DNA of 38,362 nucleotides from an uncultured Clostridia bacterium (lineage in GTDB: Bacteria > Bacillota > Clostridia > UBA1381). Positions 1 through 8,576 of this stretch are shown one piece after another. Made by a program: the position numbers and the translations under genes. The stretch is from the NCBI GenBank assembly GCA_934486495.1, contig CAKSPW010000018.1, positions 1 to 38,362 of the forward strand. The letters run 5' to 3'. The notes under the pieces are model-generated. The model did no database searches, had not been told where the DNA came from, and saw only the letters and a list, made by a program, of their open reading frames with translations. Numbering within the stretch: position 1 is the first letter of the stretch; each line of letters begins with the position of its first letter.

Positions 1-3000
1 GCAATTTTCTGATTAAGGCTGAGCTTGTCATATTCGTCCGTGTTAATCTTCAGCTTATCGAGGTTTGTGTTTATTATATCCATCACATTCGTGTATGTGC
101 TCTTTTCGATAGCTGTAAGAATAATGATTTCTTCCATTGTATTGTGCCATTCGGGCAAAGTCATGTATTCTTTTTCCGCAAACGAGGCAAGAATGTTAAT
201 TCTGTCACCGCTTGAGAAAACAGATGAATTATACGTTGAATATGACTTTAACTTTTCAAAGCCTATTGCCTTTTTATAACCGGTAAGCGCACGCTTAAAC
301 TCATCGGCATTTTTTGCTGTATTAAGTGCGGCAATACCTGACGCTTTTTCCATTGAATCTGTAAGAGTGTTGGAATTTGTTATTTCCGACTTGCATCCGT
401 AAACAACCTTAGCCACCTCACCGAGCGCTATATTGTCGACCGAGGTCTTTTTAAACAAAGGTGATAACGACTCAAGCACCGATTTATTTTCTCTTAAAAC
501 ATCTTCCGCTTCCGTATATGAAGCCGCATTTTGCAATGCCTTTACAATATCCGATATTACCGAATCGCCTATATACATCGCCTCACAGGTTTTTATTCCG
601 TCCCATGACTCTGCAAGTGCAACGAATGTATACTTGCCGAATTTGCCTTCTGTTTTATATTTTATATCAAACGTGGGCTGCTTATCGACATTGTTTTCCG
701 TTATGTAATCAATTGACGACATATTTGTAAGCGTACCGGGCTTATATTCAGTATCCGGCGGCAAAACAATCAGTGTGACAACATCATGGTCACTGTTAAC
801 CGCACCTCTGATATGCACATTCCCCGAATTGTCAATTGACGCCTCAACATAAACGGTATCGCCTGCCGCCTCGTGATAATTAAGCATTCTTGCCCACATT
901 GCGGTTCGTGAACAAAGTATATCCTTTGCCGTTGCAAAACCGTTTTTGTTTTTCAAATCCTTTTCGGCTTTTATAATTTCCAAATCGCCGTACACGTCAT
1001 TTGCTCTTTTGAAGATTGCTTTTGCATAAACAGATACATCTTCCGTATTACCAAATAAATCTTTTGTTTTTTCAATCTCCTGCATACTTTTGAGCTGGTT
1101 TGTCACAATCGGCATTTCCTTTGCCGCCGACACATACATATTCGACGCATTTTCAGCCGCATCAAACAAATGACTCAAAATCTGACTGATTTTTTCTTTG
1201 GGAAGCATTGTTTTTCCGTCGTTATATGCCTTAATCAGTTCATCGCCGGCATCGAATATCTGTTCGGTATACTGCTTGCACGAGGTTTCCGAAGGCATAT
1301 TGCCTGCTTTAACATCGTCCATGAGTCCTATAACAGAGTTTACATCGTATACAAAATCCGAAAGATTTTTATCATCCTTACAGCATGACAGCGCCTTGTT
1401 TAAGTAAACCGATGTTTGTGCCGCAGATGATTTAAACAACCATTCATTTGAAATATCCGTAATGTAAATCGGACTTTCAGACAGCGTTACCTCGCTTCTC
1501 TGTCCCAAATTCCTGCCGTACATATCCTTAACCGAAGCATTGCCGAGTGAAACCGTTGCGGACGTTTTATCGTTCCATGCAACAGCAACAGCCGTTCCGT
1601 TTTGATTATATATATGAATTTGCGAATCAAGCTCGTCAAGCTTTACTCTGCCGCAATAAACAGCTCCGTTTACAAACTGATTAAGCACCTTTATTGCCGT
1701 ATATGCCGGCTTTACGGTACCGTCATGTTCAACAACGCCAAGGTTTTCCTCAAACTCGTACGGGTTTGTTCCGTCATCTCTGAAATCATAGCTTGCATAA
1801 TCCGAAATACCGTAACAATCGGCTATTACCTGCGCCGTAACAAGCTTTTCTGCCTGCTGCTCATCGGTAACGGTAAAGCATACGTTGCCGTCTTTTTCAA
1901 AATACGGTTTTCCGTTCATGTTTGTGTAATATTTATCGGAATTCCATATATTGTCACTTGTGCGTGTTGACCAGCCAACCTCCGTTATAAGCAGGTCTTT
2001 AAATCCGCCGAGGTTATCAACCAAGCCTTTATTAACATTTATACGTGTTTCAAAAAAGCTTCTGTCCTGGTCTTTGTAGAAGTAATAAGGATGAATTGAA
2101 ACAGCGTCTATACACGAATACGTATCGTTTTCAAGCATTTTCTTCAAAAAGCTCTCTGCCGTTCTGTAATCTGACACAACACCTCCGACTACCTTTGCAT
2201 CGGGACGTACCTCTTTTATTGCATTTGATGCCACCTTGAGCATATTTGAATACTCGTCCGCATTCGGCTTACCGTTCCAAAATCCGCCGACATTCGGCTC
2301 GTTCCATACCTCAAAGGTCTTTACGTTGGTAAAATGCTCGGCTACCGCTTTACAGTAATTTGCGTATGCCTTAATTTCATCAGGCGTCACCGGAGCACGC
2401 TTATCGAAATAGAGCGGATTTCCGTATGACAAAACGACAATTGATTCAATTCCGTTTGCATAAAGCGTATCAACCCAATTTGTCATGCCCATATCAAAGC
2501 GATAAACACCCTTTTCCTGCTCGACAACGTTCCAATATACCTCATCTCTTACAAGCTTTACACCTGCTGTTTTTAAGAGCTTTATATCCTTTTCGGAATT
2601 TGTTCCCTGACCGAAATGAGTTGCAAATCCTCTTTGCCGCAGCGATTCGAGCGGCTGTGACTTATACGACTTGATTTTAGATACTCTTTTGTCTACCCTT
2701 TTCGCCATTTGGTCGTCGCTGTAAACCTCTACAAACACATTTTTTATTTCATCAAAATCCATGTCAAATTCTATGCGGTTTTCAGCATTGTTTTTTAATG
2801 TGACCGAGGATGTTGCTCCTCCCTCTGTTCCGTAAATCGCTTTATATGAAACGTTCCGTATTCCTGTCAGCTGAATCTCCGCATACGGATTTTCATCTAT
2901 ACCCACATTAACGTTTACGGATATACTTTCCTGCGAGTTTTGTGAAGTGTTGAAAAGCGATTGTATTTCACTGTCGGAATATCCTGCCTTTTCCAAGTCT

Positions 3001-3824
3001 TCACGTGTGCAGTTCTGCGTGATTGCCTGCTTAACGTTTTTACCGATGTATTTCATATCGAGCAAAGCGCCGTTTTTCGTCAGGAAGTCCGATGTCAGGT
3101 AAAATGTCGGTCTGATACTCAGCGGCACCTTAGTGTCCCATGCAAGGATTTTACCCGGTTCAAAATTCGGACGTATCGCAAGCATTGCACTGTCGGGCAT
3201 ACAGGTTCTTAAAAACCAGCCGTCATTCGGGCCTACCAAATATGTGGAGCCGTTTCTGAAATTATCTATACAGCCGTATATACCGTTGTAGTCAATCGCT
3301 TCCGAATACGAAAGCAAGCCTATACCCGCCTTTTCAACGTAATATCCCGTTCCGTCAACATCTGCGCAGTCAGAGCCGGGATTCCCGCTTTCGGTTACCC
3401 ATTCATGCTCATAGTCTATACCGTTTATTATACTGTCGGGCAGCTTATACACTGTGTTATCCTGCGGCCCTTTATCGTTACCGTTAAGTTTGAAATCGTT
3501 GTTAAGCCAATATGCCATATTGTTCGGATTGTTGGGATTAAAACGTTTGGAGCCGTTTTTATCAAATTCATGATAACCGTATCCGTCATATGTCATAACA
3601 TAATACGAAGAATTATCACCGTCCGGGTTACCGTCGAGCATTACAAAGGTTTTGCTCGGATCGTCCTTCATTCTGAATATATTATCAAAGCTTGTCATCA
3701 TAATATATCCGTCAGGCAAACTTCCGACATTGACCGGACCGGGAATAATATCGGCAAAAGCAGGTATTGCTGCGGATAACACTGTCATACTTAACAGAGA
3801 AGCAATTATTTTTTTAAATTTCAT
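1..3824 (-). CDS. Secreted clan GH-A glycoside hydrolase with N-terminal DUF6273-like domain (C-terminus cut by window edge)
   Basis: The frame is open from an ATG at 3824 to the window start, giving 1274 residues with no stop. AGAAAGGAATG lies just upstream, 22 nt after the previous gene. The order is: signal peptide (1-25); a DUF6273-like module (about 30-245, with DGWFLRTC and IRPTFYLTSDF); a short helical motif (LEKAGYSDSEI, about 277-287); a beta region; a TIM-barrel glycosidase (about 395-720); helical repeats; an Ig-like beta domain (about 985-1070); and another helical domain (from 1087). EVWNEPN gives the presumed acid/base E509 and ITEVGWST the presumed nucleophile E615, which is the clan GH-A arrangement seen in GH39/GH5-like enzymes. 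The barrel is related to that of the next upstream gene. The final helical module is of a type common in clostridial SLH proteins, so SLH repeats probably follow outside the window (inference). The substrate is not readable; a plant-wall glycan is likely from context. Confidence 0.85.
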   Translation of the reverse strand, partial: MKFKKIIASLLSMTVLSAAIPAFADIIPGPVNVGSLPDGYIMMTSFDNIFRMKDDPSKTFVMLDGNPDGDNSSYYVMTYDGYGYHEFDKNGSKRFNPNNPNNMAYWLNNDFKLNGNDKGPQDNTVYKLPDSIINGIDYEHEWVTESGNPGSDCADVDGTGYYVEKAGIGLLSYSEAIDYNGIYGCIDNFRNGSTYLVGPNDGWFLRTCMPDSAMLAIRPNFEPGKILAWDTKVPLSIRPTFYLTSDFLTKNGALLDMKYIGKNVKQAITQNCTREDLEKAGYSDSEIQSLFNTSQNSQESISVNVNVGIDENPYAEIQLTGIRNVSYKAIYGTEGGATSSVTLKNNAENRIEFDMDFDEIKNVFVEVYSDDQMAKRVDKRVSKIKSYKSQPLESLRQRGFATHFGQGTNSEKDIKLLKTAGVKLVRDEVYWNVVEQEKGVYRFDMGMTNWVDTLYANGIESIVVLSYGNPLYFDKRAPVTPDEIKAYANYCKAVAEHFTNVKTFEVWNEPNVGGFWNGKPNADEYSNMLKVASNAIKEVRPDAKVVGGVVSDYRTAESFLKKMLENDTYSCIDAVSIHPYYFYKDQDRSFFETRINVNKGLVDNLGGFKDLLITEVGWSTRTSDNIWNSDKYYTNMNGKPYFEKDGNVCFTVTDEQQAEKLVTAQVIADCYGISDYASYDFRDDGTNPYEFEENLGVVEHDGTVKPAYTAIKVLNQFVNGAVYCGRVKLDELDSQIHIYNQNGTAVAVAWNDKTSATVSLGNASVKDMYGRNLGQRSEVTLSESPIYITDISNEWLFKSSAAQTSVYLNKALSCCKDDKNLSDFVYDVNSVIGLMDDVKAGNMPSETSCKQYTEQIFDAGDELIKAYNDGKTMLPKEKISQILSHLFDAAENASNMYVSAAKEMPIVTNQLKSMQEIEKTKDLFGNTEDVSVYAKAIFKRANDVYGDLEIIKAEKDLKNKNGFATAKDILCSRTAMWARMLNYHEAAGDTVYVEASIDNSGNVHIRGAVNSDHDVVTLIVLPPDTEYKPGTLTNMSSIDYITENNVDKQPTFDIKYKTEGKFGKYTFVALAESWDGIKTCEAMYIGDSVISDIVKALQNAASYTEAEDVLRENKSVLESLSPLFKKTSVDNIALGEVAKVVYGCKSEITNSNTLTDSMEKASGIAALNTAKNADEFKRALTGYKKAIGFEKLKSYSTYNSSVFSSGDRINILASFAEKEYMTLPEWHNTMEEIIILTAIEKSTYTNVMDIINTNLDKLKINTDEYDKLSLNQKI

Positions 3825-3846
3825 CTTGTTACCATTCCTTTCTGCA

Positions 3847-6800
3847 TTAAAGTAAATTTAAATATCCGTACAGCATCTGTGACGCTTCAGCCCTTGTGGC
3901 TGTACTTTGAGGCTTTATTGTATTGTCATCGTATCCCGAAAGTATTCCCGACATATACATTGCCTCAAGGCTTTCCTTAGCATACGGAGAAATGCTTTCC
4001 GTGTCGTCGAATTTATATAGCGGCTCGGTATATTTCGGGAAATCAACATATGCAAGCTTAGCCGCATCATAAAGCATAACCGCAATTTCTTCCCTTGTTA
4101 TTGCCTTATCCGGATTAAACTCGTTATTCTCTCCGACAAAATGCTTATTTATAATTCCGGCTTTTTCAGCCGCACCTATCGAGCCGAAATACCAGCTGTT
4201 TTCAGAAACATCGCTGTAATCGGCTTTTCCCGCCGAAAGTCCCATCATTCTTGTGAGAATCGACAGAAATTCCGCACGTGTTATATTTGCTTCTGGCGCA
4301 AATTCCGTTTCCGAAACTCCGTTAACGATACCTCTCTTTTTAAGCTCGTATACAGGCGTCATTGCCCAATGACCGGCTATATCGATAAATACAGAGCTGT
4401 CGCCTGCGGTACTGTCTGTCTGTGCATTATTGAGTACCTCGGGGAATATGATGCCCGCCGCTTTGTTTTGCATTTTTATACTCTCTTTATTTATCAGCTT
4501 AAATTTAGCGTAGAAAGATGAGTCTTTAAACACCGCCGTTCCTTGAGTATACTCTGCATAATAATCTCTTAAGAATTCATCGGCGTCGTTAAGAGCAACG
4601 TTAATTCCCATTATCTGCCCTTCATATATATTGCCAGACGCAAGCTGTCCCTTAGGCATTTTCATTATATATCGTGTTACGTTATCGTTATCGCTTCTTG
4701 TAACCTCAGCCCATGACGCCGGTAGCTCCGACGACCCAAAGGGCGACGTCCACATATACATTTGCACTCCGAGCGGTGTTTTTGCCGCACCGATTTCGTT
4801 GGCGTCCAAATCATACTGTCCCGAATTATTACTGTCTATACCAACCTGCACGCAGTCGCCCTGCCATATTGACGAGGAAACCGCCATTTGCGTAAATTTG
4901 TCGTCAAAAACGTCAGTTAAGAAATAAAGATTTTCCTCATCCCATTTAACAAGCGTTCTTGCACCGAGGTCCATATTGTACCACTGTTCTTTTTTGTCGG
5001 GGTCATCGGGAGAATTGATGTAAATCGGATAAGCGTCCTTCCAATCCTCAATACTGCTTGTTTTCTCAACATCAATCGAATTTTCACTCTTAACCGCCAG
5101 CCAGAAATCAAGAAGCTTTGTTATGCTTGATGTCAGCTGCCCTGCCTCGTTATATACCTTTATATAGAAAGGATAATAGTGATACTCTGTGTTTTCGGCA
5201 CTTTTAACATTTACATTTACCACTGTCGTTTTACCTGCCGGAACAGTTGTTGTAAACTCGTTAAATCCAAGCTGAATATACGGACAGCTAAACTCAACCT
5301 TAACCGTATTATTCGTTTCAAACGGATTTTTAAGCGTAAAGCTTATTTCATCAAGACTTGAAATAGGCTTTCTTGCGGAATTTAAGCTAACCTCAACCAA
5401 GTCCTCAACGATAATGCTGTAGCTTTCAGTCTTTATAACCTTGCCGTCCTCAATCAGCTTAAATATCAGTGTCTTGTTTTTGTCAAAGCCGTCACGCACA
5501 ATACAGCCACGTACCGACATATCGACATTTCCGCCGCCCTTAATTACACTCTCGTCACCGCTGCCCAAAAGATTGTTGTTTTGGTCATACAGCTCGATTC
5601 TCGCCTTAACATCCTTTTTACCGAAATTGGCAATGTTCAAAGAAAACGTCTTATCCTCACCGTAATATACTTTCTTTTGAGATTTATCCAAAAGCATATT
5701 AATCATAAGGTTTGAAGCGTCCTCCTCGGTATACAAGCTGTCATACCATGAGCAAAGCTTTAATCCCAAATATGACCATGCCGATATTATTCCGGCTTTT
5801 GCGGGGTTTTCACTCTCATTGATTACCTTTTTGGCATCTTCAATATGACGTTTTGCATAGCGAAGAATATTATCGGTATAAATCAAGGTATAACCGTCTT
5901 TTTTATGACTTTCGTTTGCAAGACTCTCGGAGTTTTCATACGCTTTTTCGGCATCCGCAACAAACCTTTCGGCTGCGTCATCCAAAATCATCATATAGCT
6001 TGCATATCGCTCGGCAATTTTGTATATAGCAAACAATACCGTCGACATTTTTTCATTGTCCATTTTTCCGCTGCGAAATTCTGCCTTTACAAGCTCGCCT
6101 GCAGAAAAGCATTCGTCAATACATACTCTCAAGCTTTCCGCACTGACTCCGCCGTTTTTGAGTTTTGACGCACCGTCATTGAATATTTTGCTTATCTTTT
6201 TAACGTTTGCCGCAGAGAAATATCCGCCGTACTGCTTAAGCCAATCGTTTTGCTTATCGGTTATATTTTGCTCTGCACTTTTTCTGAACCAATCGTCGCT
6301 TACGTTTGTAACATAAATCGGGTTAAGTCCGATAAAGGCTTTTCCGTCTTTGCTAATTACGTTTCCGTACATATCCTTTACAATCGCACCGCTGCCGAAA
6401 TCATACTCTCCTTCTCCCGAATTCATCCACGAAACAATTACAGGATTTTTTTCCTTTGAATAGATGTATGTGCTGTTTTTATCACCAAATCCCAAATCAA
6501 TGCTTCCGTGGAACAATGCGCCCTCAAGCTCACAGTTATATGCGCTCACGGCTGCATATGCTTTTTTCGGGGTCATGTTATGCTCGTAAATTCCGAACTG
6601 ATGCTCACCGTCAAGCACGCTCGTTCCGTCGTTTTTCAGGTCGTAAGCAAAGTTGTATCTGAGTCCGACATCATCGCCGATAACAAAGTTTTGAATAATG
6701 GCTCTTGCCTGCTCCTCCTGCGAATTTCCGCCGTAATTTGTAGGCCAGCCTATTTCCGTTACAGCCGTATCTCTCCAGCCGCCGTAATTCATAACAATCT

Positions 6801-8520
6801 TATCAACCTTGTTCAGGGTATTTTTCAAAAGACCGTTATTTGCCGGTAAATCCGGATAAATATACGGGTGAAATACTATCGCCGTACTGTACGGATAAGC
6901 GCCAAGCTCCATACCCTGCACAATAAAGTTTGTATCTGTACCTGCCGTAACAAAAGAGCCTATTTCAATTTCCGGGTCTTGTTCCCTGACATAGCTGTAC
7001 GTATGCTTTAGAAGATTTATATAATCCTCAATATTCGGCTCCGGCTTCCAAAAGCCTCGTCCGTTCGGCTCGTTCCACACTTCAAGAAATTTTGCGTGCT
7101 TTTTTGTATACATTGTGTGTGCATACTTTGCAAATCCGTCAAGCTGCCATCTCTCGTGAGGAGCGTCACCGTCCACATCGCCGTTTGCGAGGAAGAAAAC
7201 ATTTCCTGCCTGCGCTATTGCGGCATTTTGATGACCTCTTTCCAAAAACTCATCGTTTGCATACCACCACTGCGGAAGATATGTATATTCGCTTCTGCTG
7301 TACTGCATACAGTTCCACGGCACCTCGTCACGTCGGTAGTATATTCCTGCCTTTTCCATGTAGTCGATATCCAAATCATACATGTAACCGAAGCCCATGT
7401 GTGTTGCAAAGCCCTTACGCCAGAAATCCTGCATAAACTGCTTCTCGTAATTCTTTAAATAAGTTATTACATGAGTTTGGTCGTAAACCTTTTTTCTGCC
7501 CTTATAAACCTTTATGTTTACATCATGCTTTCCGTATGTTTTCGGCACTTCAAACTCATATTTTCCTTCTCCCGATACCGTCAGCGTTTTCGATTGCATT
7601 TCCTCACCGTCAACCGTATATTTAACGCAATAAGTCGGAGGCTCCGAGCCGGAAACCGTAAACTTTAAAGAAAAGGTATTGTCGTTAATGTCGTTTATCT
7701 TTCCTACATCGGCTTTCGGACCGATATATTCGATTGTTTCATTCGTTCCCGGCTTTCCGCTTGCAATTGAGTTAATTTCCAAATCGGAATAGCCTGCACT
7801 TTTAAGCTCACTTTTAGAAAAATTCCTGTTTATAACCTTTTTAAGTGCCGTTCCCATGCCCTCAACGTCCAACTTAACATTTTTAACAAAGTTTAAGTCT
7901 ATGCTGAAAATCGGTCTTACTCCGTGTACGCTTGAAGCCGATGCGTTTGTAATAGTGCCGTTGGAATTACAGTACATAGCGTCCGACGACTTGCCTTTTT
8001 TGCCCTCGGGACTTCTGAGCCACCAGCCGGTCTCCGAAACCTCGGAAATTCCTATTTTCGGAGCGTACTTAATAAGCTCTGTCACCGAAAGCAAAGAAAA
8101 TCTGCTCTCCGCCGCATACTCATCGGGGCATTCGCCGTCGTCGGCGCCTGCCTCGGTTAGACGGCTGATATTTAAAATATATTTTTGTAAATTCTCAGGC
8201 AGCGGATTATTGTCTTCAAGCCATTTTGCAATATTGCCATCTTTACCGGGCACAAATCTTTGTCCTCCGCGTTCGTCAAACGCTGCCTCTCCCCAGCTGT
8301 TGTCACTCATTACGAGCAAAGCGCCGTCCTTTTCATCAAGCAAAACAAACGGCTCTTCATAGTTCTCAAACCAAAACAAATTCGTTTGCGGCGTACTTTC
8401 GTTAAAACTGCCGAGCTTTGTTTCACCAACAGTATTTTTTGCGAGTACAACAGGATATAACGATGTAAGCATTACTGAAATTATGCAAATCGATATAATT
8501 TTTTTGATACTAATTTTCAT
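3847..8520 (-). CDS. SLH-anchored clan GH-A glycoside hydrolase with DUF6273-like and CBM9-like domains
   Basis: I place the start at the ATG at 8520 because AGAAAGGA lies 6 nt upstream and a clean signal peptide follows (MKISIKKIISICIISVM). An in-frame ATG 36 nt earlier lacks this. The 1557-residue protein has a DUF6273-like module (GWWLRSPEG near 165, VRPIFSIDL near 201), the helical motif LKSAGYSDLEI (about 235-245), an Ig-like region, and a glycosidase barrel (about 370-665). EVWNEPNGRGFW gives the presumed acid/base E484 and AVTEIGWPT the presumed nucleophile E589. Helical and beta modules follow, then a CBM9/DOMON-like domain (about 1158-1338, WQGDCVQVGID). Three C-terminal SLH repeats (about 1378-1557) carry ITRAE, ITREE and ATRAE motifs, so the enzyme should be held on the cell wall by secondary wall polymer. 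The gene follows the 880-aa SLH protein by 56 nt. The exact GH family and substrate are uncertain. Confidence 0.88.
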   Translation of the reverse strand: MKISIKKIISICIISVMLTSLYPVVLAKNTVGETKLGSFNESTPQTNLFWFENYEEPFVLLDEKDGALLVMSDNSWGEAAFDERGGQRFVPGKDGNIAKWLEDNNPLPENLQKYILNISRLTEAGADDGECPDEYAAESRFSLLSVTELIKYAPKIGISEVSETGWWLRSPEGKKGKSSDAMYCNSNGTITNASASSVHGVRPIFSIDLNFVKNVKLDVEGMGTALKKVINRNFSKSELKSAGYSDLEINSIASGKPGTNETIEYIGPKADVGKINDINDNTFSLKFTVSGSEPPTYCVKYTVDGEEMQSKTLTVSGEGKYEFEVPKTYGKHDVNIKVYKGRKKVYDQTHVITYLKNYEKQFMQDFWRKGFATHMGFGYMYDLDIDYMEKAGIYYRRDEVPWNCMQYSRSEYTYLPQWWYANDEFLERGHQNAAIAQAGNVFFLANGDVDGDAPHERWQLDGFAKYAHTMYTKKHAKFLEVWNEPNGRGFWKPEPNIEDYINLLKHTYSYVREQDPEIEIGSFVTAGTDTNFIVQGMELGAYPYSTAIVFHPYIYPDLPANNGLLKNTLNKVDKIVMNYGGWRDTAVTEIGWPTNYGGNSQEEQARAIIQNFVIGDDVGLRYNFAYDLKNDGTSVLDGEHQFGIYEHNMTPKKAYAAVSAYNCELEGALFHGSIDLGFGDKNSTYIYSKEKNPVIVSWMNSGEGEYDFGSGAIVKDMYGNVISKDGKAFIGLNPIYVTNVSDDWFRKSAEQNITDKQNDWLKQYGGYFSAANVKKISKIFNDGASKLKNGGVSAESLRVCIDECFSAGELVKAEFRSGKMDNEKMSTVLFAIYKIAERYASYMMILDDAAERFVADAEKAYENSESLANESHKKDGYTLIYTDNILRYAKRHIEDAKKVINESENPAKAGIISAWSYLGLKLCSWYDSLYTEEDASNLMINMLLDKSQKKVYYGEDKTFSLNIANFGKKDVKARIELYDQNNNLLGSGDESVIKGGGNVDMSVRGCIVRDGFDKNKTLIFKLIEDGKVIKTESYSIIVEDLVEVSLNSARKPISSLDEISFTLKNPFETNNTVKVEFSCPYIQLGFNEFTTTVPAGKTTVVNVNVKSAENTEYHYYPFYIKVYNEAGQLTSSITKLLDFWLAVKSENSIDVEKTSSIEDWKDAYPIYINSPDDPDKKEQWYNMDLGARTLVKWDEENLYFLTDVFDDKFTQMAVSSSIWQGDCVQVGIDSNNSGQYDLDANEIGAAKTPLGVQMYMWTSPFGSSELPASWAEVTRSDNDNVTRYIMKMPKGQLASGNIYEGQIMGINVALNDADEFLRDYYAEYTQGTAVFKDSSFYAKFKLINKESIKMQNKAAGIIFPEVLNNAQTDSTAGDSSVFIDIAGHWAMTPVYELKKRGIVNGVSETEFAPEANITRAEFLSILTRMMGLSAGKADYSDVSENSWYFGSIGAAEKAGIINKHFVGENNEFNPDKAITREEIAVMLYDAAKLAYVDFPKYTEPLYKFDDTESISPYAKESLEAMYMSGILSGYDDNTIKPQSTATRAEASQMLYGYLNLL

Positions 8521-8576
8521 GATAATTCCTTTCTGTATCTTTATGCGCAAAGTCAAAAATGAAACAGCGCCGCATT

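Noticed and set aside
7856..8362. A 168-codon plus-strand frame opposite the 1557-aa glycosidase
   Set aside because: Ser/Leu/Pro-rich shadow of the DUF6273-like coding sequence with no ribosome site or recognisable domain.
8521..8576. Imperfect inverted repeat ATGCGC / GCGCCGCAT between the 880-aa and 1557-aa genes
   Set aside because: Only about five pairs with a bulge and an 18-nt loop; too weak to call.
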